Source: Pseudomonadota bacterium
Lineage (GTDB): Bacteria > Pseudomonadota > Gammaproteobacteria > Steroidobacterales > Steroidobacteraceae
Direction of reading: 5' to 3'
Length of the DNA: 46,428 nt
NCBI GenBank assembly: GCA_021838635.1
Contig: JAKCDC010000019.1
Coordinates: forward strand, 1 to 46,428
Below, piece by piece: positions 36,338 through 44,936 of this stretch (the first letter of the stretch is position 1; each line of letters starts with the position of its first letter). The translations under genes and the position numbers were made by a program. The notes below the pieces were generated by a model. That model had not been told where the DNA came from and did not search any database. It was given only the letters and a program-made list of their open reading frames with translations.

Positions 36338-37174
36338 GTGAGCGAATCAGCAAGCGCCGCAGCGCATGAGCCGAGCGATGCGGTGATTGATGTGCGCGGC
36401 GTGCATTACGCCGTGGACGGCCGACCGATCTTCTCAGGGCTCGACATCGCCGCGCGCCGCGGGCTCATCACCGCGGTCATGGGGCCAAGCGGCACGGGCA
36501 AAACGACGCTGCTGCGCCTGATCACGGGGCAGATCTACGCCGACCGAGGCGTGGTGTCGGTGTTCGGCAAGGACGTCGGCACGCTCGGCAGCGCGGAACT
36601 CTATGCCTCGCGCCAGCGCATGGGCATGCTGTTTCAGAACGGTGCGCTGCTGACGGACATCGATGTGTTCGAGAACGTCGCCTTTCCGGTGCGCGAACAT
36701 ACGGATCTGCCCGAACCGCTGATCCGCAATCTCGTGCTCACCAAGCTCGAGGCCGTTGGTCTGCGCGGTGCGGCGCACCTGATGCCCGGGGAGCTCTCCG
36801 GGGGCATGGCGCGGCGCGTGGCGCTGGCGCGGGCCATCGTGATGGACCCGGAAGTGCTGATCTACGACGAGCCGTTCGTCGGCCTCGATCCGATCTCCCT
36901 CGGGGTGATCCTGCGCCTGATCAAGCAGATGAACGACGCGCTGAAGATCACCAGTATCGTGGTCTCCCACGACGTGCACGAGATCGAGAGCATTGCCGAT
37001 TACAGCTATCTGCTCTCCGAGGGACGCGTGGTCGCCGCGGGAACCCCCGCGGAGCTCGCACGCAGCGACTCCCCGACGGTGCGCCAGTTCATGACCGGCG
37101 GGGCCGAGGGGCCGGTGCGTTTTCATTACCCGGCGGCCGATTACGCCACCGAATTGCTGGAGAGCCCGCGATGA
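36338..37174 (+). CDS. mlaF: MlaF, ATPase of the Mla phospholipid transporter
   Basis: The 278-residue protein has Walker A GPSGTGKTT, signature LSGGMARRVALARA and Walker B LIYDEPFVGLD, with MLFQNGALLTDIDVFENVAFPVRE typical of MlaF. It drives phospholipid movement between outer and inner membranes. The GTG at 36338 is preceded by AGGAGG at a long spacing (about 11 bases). The mlaE start overlaps its stop by 4 bp (ATGA). Confidence 0.93.
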   Translation: MSESASAAAHEPSDAVIDVRGVHYAVDGRPIFSGLDIAARRGLITAVMGPSGTGKTTLLRLITGQIYADRGVVSVFGKDVGTLGSAELYASRQRMGMLFQNGALLTDIDVFENVAFPVREHTDLPEPLIRNLVLTKLEAVGLRGAAHLMPGELSGGMARRVALARAIVMDPEVLIYDEPFVGLDPISLGVILRLIKQMNDALKITSIVVSHDVHEIESIADYSYLLSEGRVVAAGTPAELARSDSPTVRQFMTGGAEGPVRFHYPAADYATELLESPR

Positions 37175-37932
37175 GCGCTGCGTCCAAGGCTGGCGTGATC
37201 GAGGCGGTGCGCAAGACCGGCGAGGCCGGACTGTTCTTCGTGCGGCTGCTCGGCGCGTGCATCCCGGCGCTCGCCCGCCCGAAGCTCATCATCGCGCAGA
37301 TCTACAACGCCGGCGCCCGCTCGCTCATCATCATCATGCTCTCGGGTCTGTTCACCGGCATGGTGCTCGGACTGCAGGGCTATGAGCTGCTCAATCGCTT
37401 CGGGGCTACCGAAGCACTCGGAACGGCCGCGGCGCTCGCGCTGCTGAAGGAGCTCGGTCCGGTGCTGACGGCACTGCTGTTCGCCGGCCGGGCCGGCACG
37501 GCGCTGACCTCGGAAATCGGCCTGATGCGCGCCACCGACCAGCTCACCGCCATGGAGGTCATGGCGGTCGATCCGCTGCGCTACGTGGCCGCCCCGCGCT
37601 TTTTGGGCGGCCTGATCGCCATGCCGCTGCTGACGGCGATTTTCAACGTCATCGGGCTGTTCGGGGCTCAACTGATCGGCGTGCAGATGCTCGGCGTCGA
37701 TCACGGCACGTTCTGGTCCCAGACCCAGAGTGCAGTCGCCTTGAAAGACGTGACCGAAGGGATCGTCAAGAGCGTGGTGTTCGGAGCCGTCGTCAGTCTG
37801 ATCGCGGTCAACGAGGGCTATCACGCCGATCCGACCGCCGAGGGCGTCGGACTGGCGACCACCCGCACCGTGGTGGCCTCCTCGGTGATGACGCTCCTGC
37901 TCGATTACGTGCTGACCGCAGCATTCATGTAA
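37171..37932 (+). CDS. mlaE: MlaE, permease of the Mla transporter
   Basis: The 253-residue membrane protein has five to six helices and the family motifs GLFTGMVLGLQGYELL, LKELGPVLTALLFAGRAGTALTSEIG and MEVMAVDPLRYV. It is the inner-membrane channel of MlaFEDB. ATG overlaps the mlaF stop. Confidence 0.94.
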   Translation: MSAASKAGVIEAVRKTGEAGLFFVRLLGACIPALARPKLIIAQIYNAGARSLIIIMLSGLFTGMVLGLQGYELLNRFGATEALGTAAALALLKELGPVLTALLFAGRAGTALTSEIGLMRATDQLTAMEVMAVDPLRYVAAPRFLGGLIAMPLLTAIFNVIGLFGAQLIGVQMLGVDHGTFWSQTQSAVALKDVTEGIVKSVVFGAVVSLIAVNEGYHADPTAEGVGLATTRTVVASSVMTLLLDYVLTAAFM

Positions 37933-37948
37933 GAGGATTTTTCCAGCC

Positions 37949-38461
37949 ATGCGCGCCAATCGCTCATTAGAAATCGGAACGGGCCTGTTCGTGCTGCTCG
38001 GGCTCGCGGCGCTGCTGTTTCTCAGCATGCAGCTGCCCGCCAATGGCCTGAAGTTCAGCTTCAGCAAGCCGGTCGGGTACGACGTCACGGCACAGTTCGA
38101 CAACATCGGCAGCCTCAAGGTCGGTGCCCCGGTGCGCATGGCCGGCGTGCGCATCGGGCAGGTCACCCGGATCGACTTCGACACCAATACCGAGCGGGCC
38201 AAGGTGTGGCTGCTCATCAGCCCGCATTTCAACCAGATCCCGATGGACAGCTCCGCGAGCATCGACACCGAGGGGCTCCTCGGCGGGCAGTACATCAGCA
38301 TCAGCCCGGGCGGCATGCCGACCTATCTGAAGGCCGGCAGTGAGATCATCCAGACGCAGTCGGCGCTCGTGCTCGAGAACCTGATCAACAAATTTTTCGC
38401 CAACTTCGCCAGCAAGAAAGGCTCTAAGAGCTCGAGCGGTGGCGCAAAGGAGCAGAAGTGA
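37949..38461 (+). CDS. mlaD: MlaD, MCE-domain substrate-binding protein
   Basis: The 170-residue protein has one N-terminal membrane helix (about residues 8-25, GLFVLLGLAALLFLSM) and one MCE domain (residues 38-115: DVTAQFDNIGSLKVGAPVRMAGVRIGQV and GLLGGQYISISPGG). It forms a hexameric ring in the periplasm that holds lipid. GAGGA lies about 12 bases before the ATG. It is followed directly by mlaC. Confidence 0.94.
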   Translation: MRANRSLEIGTGLFVLLGLAALLFLSMQLPANGLKFSFSKPVGYDVTAQFDNIGSLKVGAPVRMAGVRIGQVTRIDFDTNTERAKVWLLISPHFNQIPMDSSASIDTEGLLGGQYISISPGGMPTYLKAGSEIIQTQSALVLENLINKFFANFASKKGSKSSSGGAKEQK

Positions 38462-39108
38462 TGAAGGCCGTGACTCTGATTGCCGTGGCCGCCCTGGCAG
38501 GTCCGTTGATGCTGCAGCCGGTGGCATATGCCGCCGCCCCCCAGGCGGTGGCGTTCGAACAGCCCTCCGTGATGGTGCAGTCCGTGGCCAACGAGATGCT
38601 CAAGGCGTTGAACGGCCATCGCGCCGAGCTGCGCGGCCATCCCGGGAAGATCGCGGCCATCGTGAACAAGTACCTGCTGCCGCATTTCGATGCGCCGCTC
38701 GCCGCCGATCTGGTGCTCGGCCGCTTCGGGCGCAATGCAAGCGCCGCACAGAAGGAGCGCTTCATCCAGGCCTTCAAGGACTCGATGGTCAAGAATTACG
38801 GCGCGGCGCTGCTCGACTTCCATTCGAACATGCTGACGGTCTACCCGACGCACGTGCGGCCCGGCACCCAGGTCGCCACGGTGCGCACGGTGTTCAAGCG
38901 CTCGAACGGTGCAACGATTCCGGTGCTGTTCTACGTGTACATGACCCCGTCGGGATGGCAGGCGTTTGACCTGAATGTCGAGGGCATCAGCTACGTCACG
39001 AGCTACCGCGCCGAGCTCGGTCCGCAGATCCAGCAGCACGGACTCGATGCGGTGATCGCGCGGCTGGCGGCCGGCGAGAAGCCGGACGCGCTGAAGAAGC
39101 AGCCCTGA
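38461..39108 (+). CDS. mlaC: MlaC, periplasmic phospholipid shuttle
   Basis: The 215-residue protein has a signal peptide cleaved near VAYA-A (residue 26) and a Tol2/MlaC fold: VANEMLKALNGH, KIAAIVNKYLLPHFD, ERFIQAFKDSMVKNYGAALLDF and YVTSYRAELG. It carries phospholipid between MlaA and MlaD. The ATG overlaps the mlaD stop by one base (TGATG), with AAAGGAG upstream; a GTG one codon earlier is possible. Confidence 0.94.
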   Translation: MKAVTLIAVAALAGPLMLQPVAYAAAPQAVAFEQPSVMVQSVANEMLKALNGHRAELRGHPGKIAAIVNKYLLPHFDAPLAADLVLGRFGRNASAAQKERFIQAFKDSMVKNYGAALLDFHSNMLTVYPTHVRPGTQVATVRTVFKRSNGATIPVLFYVYMTPSGWQAFDLNVEGISYVTSYRAELGPQIQQHGLDAVIARLAAGEKPDALKKQP

Positions 39109-39452
39109 TGAGCGCGCCCGTGGCCGGCGGTGCCCGCGAGGGGAAGGGCGGGGCGTTCGAGTTCACCGTCAGTTCCCCGGAGCGCTGCGCGGTGCGAGGG
39201 GCGCTGACGTTCGCTACCGCCAAGCGCGCCCGCGCCCTGGGACTCAACGCCCAGCGTGCGGCGGCGAAATCGTTCGTCATCGATTGCGGGGACATTCTTC
39301 AGGCCGACAGCGCGGGGCTGGCGGTGCTGCTCGACTGGCTGGCCGAGGCGCGCCGCGCCGGCAAGGCGCTGCATTTTGAGCGCCTGCCCGACGGTCTGCT
39401 GCGTCTGGCGCGGATCAGCGCGGTCGACGGGATGTTGCAGCAGGGCGTCTGA
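39108..39452 (+). CDS. mlaB: MlaB, STAS-domain subunit
   Basis: The 114-residue protein has a STAS fold with the conserved LQADSAGLAVLLDWL loop, which holds the possible phosphorylated Ser. MlaB binds MlaF and is needed for its activity. The ATG overlaps the mlaC stop (TGATG). It closes the mlaFEDCB operon; the stop codon lies in the bidirectional hairpin. Confidence 0.9.
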   Translation: MSAPVAGGAREGKGGAFEFTVSSPERCAVRGALTFATAKRARALGLNAQRAAAKSFVIDCGDILQADSAGLAVLLDWLAEARRAGKALHFERLPDGLLRLARISAVDGMLQQGV

Positions 39453-39482
39453 AGCGGCGCATGCACGCGGCTTCAGACGCCC
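39443..39482. terminator. 13-bp hairpin shared by convergent mlaB and mlaA
   Basis: GGGCGTCTGAAGC (39443-39455) pairs perfectly with GCTTCAGACGCCC (39470-39482) around a 14-base loop. It lies between the stops of two convergent operons, overlapping the mlaB stop. No T-run flanks it, but length and perfection support a bidirectional terminator or RNA-end protector. Confidence 0.7.
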
Positions 39483-39493
39483 CACGCACTCGG

Positions 39494-40240
39494 TCAGTTG
39501 CCTCCGCCCTGTAGCGCCTTCAACTCATCCTCCGCGGCGTTCTGCCCGGCCTCTCCCTTGACCATGAACTTCCGCTGCGCAAGATACGCGTGGCGGGCGA
39601 ACGTGTAGGGGTCGAGCGACTGGGTCATCAGGCGAACGGTCGGCTGAATCTGCGCGTCCGTATTGAGCAATCCGGCCCCGCGGGTGCCCCAGTCCGCCCA
39701 GGTGTTCTGCACGTAGTGCAGCGGATCGGTGTATTCGGCCGGGACCATGCCGAGTGCGTCGCGCAGATCCGAGGGTCCGAGGAACGGCAGGACCAGGTAC
39801 GGTCCGGTACCGACGCCCCATTTGCCGAACGTCTGCCCGAAGTCGCGCTCCTCAGGCGGCATGTCCATGTGCGAGGCCGGATCGAACAGTCCGCCGAAGC
39901 CGATGGTCGAATTGACGATGAAACGCCCGGAATCGCGCGCGAAATCCTTCAGTTTCCCCTGCAGCAGGGCGTTCACGATGACGGTCGGATAAGTCAGATT
40001 GGCGAAGAAGTTACGAATCCCGGTGCGCAGCGGATGCGGCACCACATGCACGTAGGTCCGGGCCACCGGGGTGGCGACATGCTGGTAGAACTGCATATCG
40101 AAGTGGAAGGTCGCGCGGTTCATCCGCTGCCAGGGGTCGCGCGGGTCGCGTTCGGCGCGCGGTACCGCGGCGCAACCGAACAGCGTGAGCGAGACGACAG
40201 CGAGGGACAGAAGCGCGAGTTTCTTGCCGTATTTTTCCAT
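39494..40240 (-). CDS. mlaA: MlaA, outer-membrane lipoprotein of the Mla system
   Basis: The 248-residue protein has a lipobox, LTLFGCAA, at about residue 23. The MlaA (VacJ) domain follows: DPWQRMNRATFHFD, PHPLRTGIRNFFANL, RFIVNSTIGFGGLFDPA, DFGQTFGKWGVGTGPYLVLPFLGPS. It removes phospholipid from the outer leaflet and passes it to MlaC. It is the last gene of a leftward run from gcvR and converges with mlaFEDCB, so the whole Mla set is at one locus. Confidence 0.93.
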   Translation of the reverse strand: MEKYGKKLALLSLAVVSLTLFGCAAVPRAERDPRDPWQRMNRATFHFDMQFYQHVATPVARTYVHVVPHPLRTGIRNFFANLTYPTVIVNALLQGKLKDFARDSGRFIVNSTIGFGGLFDPASHMDMPPEERDFGQTFGKWGVGTGPYLVLPFLGPSDLRDALGMVPAEYTDPLHYVQNTWADWGTRGAGLLNTDAQIQPTVRLMTQSLDPYTFARHAYLAQRKFMVKGEAGQNAAEDELKALQGGGN

Positions 40241-40326
40241 GACGTATCCGTGTGCGATGCAAACACGCATTGTAGCAGCCCAATGATTCGGTCCCGCCGC
40301 CGCCCCGCAGGCAGCCTGCCGGCCGC

Positions 40327-41856
40327 CTAACTTCGGTGGCGCGCCTCGGCGCGCTCCAGATAATCCTTCACTTGTTCCATGCGCGCGCTGATGCGCTGGC
40401 GCTGCACGTAATTCAGATTCGGCATGCTGAGCGCGATCTGATATTGCTTGATTGCAAGCGGCAGGTTGCCCTGGCGCAGCTGGTATTCGCCCATGTAATA
40501 GTAGGCATCCCCGAGATCACCGGCAGCGCTCGCCGCGCGCGCCGTGAGCGCGATCTCGCGCGGTGTGGGGTCGACCAGGTTGAACAGGTTCAGCAGCATG
40601 CGGTGCGCCTGAGCGTCCTGGTGGTCGAGCATCAGAGTCTGCGCATAGCGTACGGTGACCGGCACGTTGAGCGGGAAGAGCCGCTTGGCGATGGCGAAGG
40701 TGGCGAGCGCCTGGTGCATCTCACCGGCCTGTGCCTGCGCCTGGCCGAGTGCGGTGTAGAGCAGGTGTAGATCTGGATGCGCTGCGAGCAGTTTGGCAAA
40801 CACACGCACCGAGCGGCGCGCGTGGCCGGCGCGCATCAGCGCCAGACCGTAGCCGTAGCGCACGCCGATGCCGTCGTGGCCGCGCGCGATGCGCCCGGAA
40901 TAGTACTGCACGAGATTTTCCGAGGAGGGCGCGGTGAGCACACGCACACGCTCCTTGATGATGTAGTAATCCGGCGAGCTGGTGTTCGGTGTGGGCGGAA
41001 ACTGTGCGGCGCGGGCCCGGGCCTGCGCCACGCGGTCGACGGTGATCGGGTGGCCGATCAGCACCGCCGGCACCCAACTGTCCTGAATACCCTCCATGCG
41101 CATCAGCTTCTGGAAGATGTCGGCCATCGCCTCGGGGTCGAAGCCCGCGGCGGCCAGATATTCGATCCCGACGCGGTCGGCTTCCTCTTCCACGCTGCGG
41201 CTGTAGTCGATCTGCTCCTGGGCGGCGAGTCCCTGCGAGGCGACGATGCCACCCTCGATGGCCTGGCCGCTGCCGCTCGCTGCGCCGAGCAGGATGGTGC
41301 CGAGCATGGCGGCGAGCGACTCGATGCTGGTCTTGTGGGCGTTCAGCAGTTTGCGGGCAATGTGATTCTGGGTCTCATGCGCCGTTTCGTGCGCCATGAC
41401 GGCGGCGAGCTCCGACTCGGTCTGCGTGAAGATGATCAGGCCCGAATTGATGAATACGAAGTCCCCCGGTGCGGCGAAGGAGTTCACCCCAGGGGTGTTC
41501 ACGCAGTAATAGTGGAACTGTGCGGCGCCCTTGTCGCTCTGGGCCGCCAGGCGCTTGCCGATCGAGTTGAGGTATTCCTCGACCTCCGGGTCTTCGACCA
41601 GTTGATGCCGCGCACGCATCTGCAGCGTCATCGAATAGCCGATCTGGTACTGCTCGCGGGGCGTCAGCGCGACGGTGGCCTCGCTGCCAAGCGCCGGCAG
41701 CTGCGAGTCGATCGCCGAGGGCAGGTCGGTGGTGAGGGGGATCGGGGGCAGCGGGGGCGGTACCGCGGCGGGGGCCGCCACCGCCGCATTCATGAAGGCA
41801 GCCAGCACAATCCATACGAGCAAGCGCATGCAGCTTGGACCTTGGACGGCGTCCAT
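40327..41856 (-). CDS. Periplasmic M48 metallopeptidase with TPR region (BepA-like)
   Basis: From ATG 41856 the protein has about 509 residues. It has a signal sequence (LLVWIVLAAFMNAAVA), an M48 peptidase domain with HETAH as the zinc motif and EEEADRVG as the third ligand, and a C-terminal TPR region (about 330-500). This is the layout of BepA, which checks assembly of outer-membrane proteins. The start could also be 41829, which puts the signal peptide at the very N terminus. It lies between phoH and mlaA, both envelope- or RNA-linked genes. Confidence 0.87.
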   Translation of the reverse strand: MDAVQGPSCMRLLVWIVLAAFMNAAVAAPAAVPPPLPPIPLTTDLPSAIDSQLPALGSEATVALTPREQYQIGYSMTLQMRARHQLVEDPEVEEYLNSIGKRLAAQSDKGAAQFHYYCVNTPGVNSFAAPGDFVFINSGLIIFTQTESELAAVMAHETAHETQNHIARKLLNAHKTSIESLAAMLGTILLGAASGSGQAIEGGIVASQGLAAQEQIDYSRSVEEEADRVGIEYLAAAGFDPEAMADIFQKLMRMEGIQDSWVPAVLIGHPITVDRVAQARARAAQFPPTPNTSSPDYYIIKERVRVLTAPSSENLVQYYSGRIARGHDGIGVRYGYGLALMRAGHARRSVRVFAKLLAAHPDLHLLYTALGQAQAQAGEMHQALATFAIAKRLFPLNVPVTVRYAQTLMLDHQDAQAHRMLLNLFNLVDPTPREIALTARAASAAGDLGDAYYYMGEYQLRQGNLPLAIKQYQIALSMPNLNYVQRQRISARMEQVKDYLERAEARHRS

Positions 41857-41926
41857 CGGTTTCTCTTTACGAACAGAAACTTGCATTTCTTCAGCCGCGG
41901 AATCGCGTGCCGGTCGGAGCGGCAGC

Positions 41927-43357
41927 TTACAGGATGTCCGAGGCAAAATCCGCCAGGCGGGAGCGTTCGCCCCGCACCAGCGTGATGTGACCGGAGTGGC
42001 CCCAACCTCGGAAGCGGCTCACGGCATAGGTCAGGCCAGAGGTCGTCTCGGTCAGGTACGGCGTGTCGATCTGCGCGACGTTACCCAGGCAGGCGAGCTT
42101 CGTGCCCGGTCCGGCCCGGGTGATCAGCGCCTTCATCTGCTTCGGGGTCAGGTTCTGCGCCTCATCGAGAATCACGAAGCGGTTCAGGAAAGTGCGGCCG
42201 CGCATGAAATTCAGGGAGCGGATCTTGATGCGGTTGCGCAGCAGATCCTGGGTCGCCGCCCGACCCCAGTTGCCGCCTTCCTGGCTGCCGGTGAGCACCT
42301 CGAGGTTATCCATCAGCGCGCCCATCCAGGGCTCCATCTTCTCCTCCTCGGTCCCGGGCAGAAACCCGATGTCCTCACCGAGGGGGATCGTCACGCGCGT
42401 CATGATGATCTCGGCGAAGCGGTTGCTCTCGAGCGTCTGCATCAGTCCGGCGGCGAGCGTCAGCAGCGTCTTGCCGGTGCCGGCCGGTCCGAGAATGCTG
42501 ACGAAATCGATTTCCGGATCCATCAACAGATTGAGTGCGAAGTTCTGCTCGCGATTGCGCGCGCTGATGCCCCAGACCGCGTGCCGCTCGCTGCGGTGAT
42601 CGCGCAGCAGCTCGATGACCGCGCGCTCCCCCTCGATGCGCCGCACGATCCCCTCGATGCCCTGGTCGGTGGACTCGTAGAGTCCCTGGTTGATCTGCCA
42701 CTCCCCGACCGCTGGGCCCTTGATTTCGTAGAAGGTGCGCTCGCCTTCCTTCCACGAGCGCATGTCCTGGCCGTGGCGTTCCCAGAAATCCGCCGGCAAC
42801 TCGCTCATGCCGCCAAAGAGCACGTCGGCATCGTCGAGGGTCTTGTCGCTGTAGTAATCCTCGACGTTCACCCCGAGCACCGCCGCCTTGATGCGCAGGT
42901 TGATGTCCTTCGAGACGAGGATCACGGTCGCCTCGGGCAGGTCACGCTGCAGGCTGAGCGTCTGGGCGAGGATCGCGTTGTCGTTGCCCGCGACCTGCAG
43001 CGCTGGTGTGACACTGGCCGTCGGGCGCGTCTGGAAGTACAGCCGCCCGGAGCTGGGCTTTTTGCCGTGGTTGCCGCTGTAACCGCTCGGCAGCGCCAGT
43101 CCGCGCTCGATTTGCTCCTGGGTGGCCCCGCGGATGATGTCATCGAGGAAGCGGCTTGCCTGGCGCACGTTGCGCGAGGCCTCCGACATGCCCTTCTTGT
43201 GCGCGTCGAGCTCCTCGAGCACGACCATGGGCAGATATACGTCGTGTTCCTCGAAGCGAAAGATGCAGGTCGGATCGTGCATCAGCACGTTCGTGTCGAG
43301 CACGAACACTCGCCGTGCCCGGTGCTGCCGCGATTTGCCGTCCGCGTGTGCAGTCAT
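41927..43357 (-). CDS. PhoH-family protein with N-terminal PIN domain
   Basis: The 476-residue protein joins a PIN nuclease domain (residues 15-150: RRVFVLDTNVLMHDP and a later KDINLRIKA) to a PhoH ATPase (about 250-470) with Walker A LGPAGTGKTLL and Walker B FVILDEAQNLT. Such PhoH2-type proteins unwind and cut RNA. The start at 43357 is a choice; an in-frame ATG at 43429 overlaps bcp. It lies between bcp and the M48 gene in the same direction. Confidence 0.88.
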   Translation of the reverse strand: MTAHADGKSRQHRARRVFVLDTNVLMHDPTCIFRFEEHDVYLPMVVLEELDAHKKGMSEASRNVRQASRFLDDIIRGATQEQIERGLALPSGYSGNHGKKPSSGRLYFQTRPTASVTPALQVAGNDNAILAQTLSLQRDLPEATVILVSKDINLRIKAAVLGVNVEDYYSDKTLDDADVLFGGMSELPADFWERHGQDMRSWKEGERTFYEIKGPAVGEWQINQGLYESTDQGIEGIVRRIEGERAVIELLRDHRSERHAVWGISARNREQNFALNLLMDPEIDFVSILGPAGTGKTLLTLAAGLMQTLESNRFAEIIMTRVTIPLGEDIGFLPGTEEEKMEPWMGALMDNLEVLTGSQEGGNWGRAATQDLLRNRIKIRSLNFMRGRTFLNRFVILDEAQNLTPKQMKALITRAGPGTKLACLGNVAQIDTPYLTETTSGLTYAVSRFRGWGHSGHITLVRGERSRLADFASDIL

Positions 43358-43391
43358 CGTTGCGGTGCCGCGACTCGCGGCACCCTCAGGC

Positions 43392-43859
43392 TCAGAGCGC
43401 ACGCGCCGCTTCAAGGACTTCTTCTGCATGCCCGGGCACCTTCACTTTGCGCCACTCCTGACGCAGCACGCCGCGCTTGTCGATCAGGAAGGTGCTGCGG
43501 TCGATGCCGAGGTATTTGCGTCCGTACAGACTCTTCTCGCGGATCACGTCGAACAGCTTGCACACCCGTTCGTCCGCGTCGGACAGCAACGCAAAGGGCA
43601 ACTGCTCCTTGCTCTTGAACTTCTCGTGCGAGGCGAGGCTGTCGCGTGAGATGCCGACGATGTGCACGCCAGCCTTGCGGAAGGCCGCATGCAGGTCACG
43701 GAAATCCTGGGATTCGCGGGTGCACCCCGAGGTCATGTCCTTGGGGTAGAAGTAGATCACGAGTGCTTTGCCGGCCGCGCCCTTGAGCGTGAACGTCGCG
43801 CCGTCCGTGGCGGGCAGTGAAAAATCAGGAACCTTGGTTCCGACTTCGAGTGTGGCCAT
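43392..43859 (-). CDS. bcp: Peroxiredoxin, Bcp/PrxQ type
   Basis: The 155-residue protein has the peroxidatic centre FYPKDMTSGC, with Thr43 and Cys46. The resolving Cys found five residues later in the usual E. coli-type Bcp is Gln51 here; another Cys lies at about residue 100. The enzyme reduces peroxides with thioredoxin or another thiol. It starts 3 bp after gcvR, so the two are cotranscribed. Confidence 0.92.
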   Translation of the reverse strand: MATLEVGTKVPDFSLPATDGATFTLKGAAGKALVIYFYPKDMTSGCTRESQDFRDLHAAFRKAGVHIVGISRDSLASHEKFKSKEQLPFALLSDADERVCKLFDVIREKSLYGRKYLGIDRSTFLIDKRGVLRQEWRKVKVPGHAEEVLEAARAL

Positions 43860-43862
43860 CGG

Positions 43863-44417
43863 TCAGGATTTCACCGGTTCGAGAATGGCATCCAGGTTGA
43901 GCGAGTCGCAGTAGTCCATGAATTCCTCGCGCAGGTGCGCCATGTGGATGCGGCTCGGCACGTTGACGATCATCTGTACGGAGAACATCGGCGCGCCGGT
44001 GTGGGCGGCCGGATAGCTGCGGGTCGATACCTCGGCGATGTCGATGCCGCGGCCGGCGAAGAATCCGGCGAGCCCGGCGACGATGCCGCCCTGATCGAGG
44101 CTGACGACGTCGATCGAATACGGCAGCATGTCGGTGCGCGACGGGCGCGGTTCGGTGCGCTTCATGTGCACGCTGAACGTGCCGGTACCGGCGAGGCGGG
44201 TCAGTTCGGATTCGAGCTTGGCGAGCGCATGCCAGTTGCCCGAGATGAGCAGCAGCATTGCGAATTCCGCCCCGAGCGCCACCATGCGGCTCTCGGTGAT
44301 ATTGCCTCCGCAATCGCTGATCACCCGGGTCAATTCGTGGACCATCCCGGTTCTGTCGCTGCCGATTGCCGAAACGGCCAGGTGCTGCTTCATCGTGTCT
44401 GTCGGTGCGGAGGGCAT
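43863..44417 (-). CDS. gcvR: GcvR-like double-ACT regulatory protein
   Basis: From ATG 44417 the protein has about 184 residues and two ACT domains: HLAVSAIGSDRTGMVHELTRVISDCGGNI and the second with YSIDVVSLDQGGIVAGLAGFFAGRGIDI. E. coli GcvR of similar size holds back GcvA, the activator of glycine cleavage. The start may instead be 44393. The gene opens the leftward run gcvR-bcp-phoH-M48-mlaA and is divergent from dapA, as in many gammaproteobacteria. Confidence 0.85.
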   Translation of the reverse strand: MPSAPTDTMKQHLAVSAIGSDRTGMVHELTRVISDCGGNITESRMVALGAEFAMLLLISGNWHALAKLESELTRLAGTGTFSVHMKRTEPRPSRTDMLPYSIDVVSLDQGGIVAGLAGFFAGRGIDIAEVSTRSYPAAHTGAPMFSVQMIVNVPSRIHMAHLREEFMDYCDSLNLDAILEPVKS

Positions 44418-44822
44418 TGGGCTTGGCTGCTGAGTGTACCGGGAGCGCAGGGCGCTGGCGACCGCCCGCAGGTGGGAGGCAGGGCCTGCATGGAGCACCC
44501 CGATTGATCCCCGCGCACTGCTGTCCAGCGCAGCATACGCAGCGCTTCGGCCCCTGCAGGACTTGCGCCGCGTTTTGCGCTTCCTCGGCGATTGGACTGG
44601 GTTCGCGCGGCTCGATCGAGCCTCGTCTCAGATCCGCTCCACGGACATCACGTTTCGCCGGCTCGGGGATCGAGGCATTTCTCCCTCTGTCATTGTATAC
44701 AAGTCAACGAACCGCTGTTCCTGGGGCGCGGGAGGCGATGCAAGGGCTGTAAATAAAATCAGTTGCGAGCGACAGGTGCCGCTGCGGTTGGCCAGGCTGC
44801 GGCGCACGCAGGACGCTGATCA
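44418..44822. other. Gap between gcvR and the dapA promoter
   Basis: About 400 bases without a supported gene. Two AT-rich patches stand out: a perfect palindrome at 44693-44702 and TAAATAAAAT near 44750-44760. A frame on the + strand is open across it but lacks a ribosome site and any domain. It could hold an sRNA or promoters for both directions. Confidence 0.45.
44693..44702. promoter_or_regulatory. Palindrome TTGTATACAA
   Basis: This perfect 10-bp palindrome resembles operators of some GntR-family regulators. It lies in the gcvR-dapA gap, about 240 bp upstream of the dapA ATG and 275 bp from gcvR. No regulator for it is evident nearby. Confidence 0.4.
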
Positions 44823-44845
44823 ATCCGCTCCAGAGCGGATATACT
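44823..44845 (+). promoter_or_regulatory. dapA promoter with overlapping inverted repeat
   Basis: TATACT at 44840-44845 is a good -10. The 7-bp inverted repeat ATCCGCT-CCAG-AGCGGAT (44823-44840) fills the spacer and touches the -10, so it may be an operator. The -35 hexamer, TGATCA, is a poor match. Confidence 0.5.
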
Positions 44846-44936
44846 CCCGACCCGCCCCATTCGCGCTAGCCCACGATCGAAGATGCCCTTGAGCCCGCAT
44901 GCATCCCCCGCGGCAGACCGTCGCGGCATCGCCGAA

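Noticed and set aside
35193-36353. 386-codon minus strand frame
   Set aside because: Antisense to the class I aldolase gene.
41675-43618. 647-codon + strand frame
   Set aside because: Antisense to the phoH and M48 genes; a shadow of their codon bias.
44434-44892. 152-codon + strand frame in the gcvR-dapA gap
   Set aside because: No ribosome site or motif, and it runs across the likely dapA promoter.
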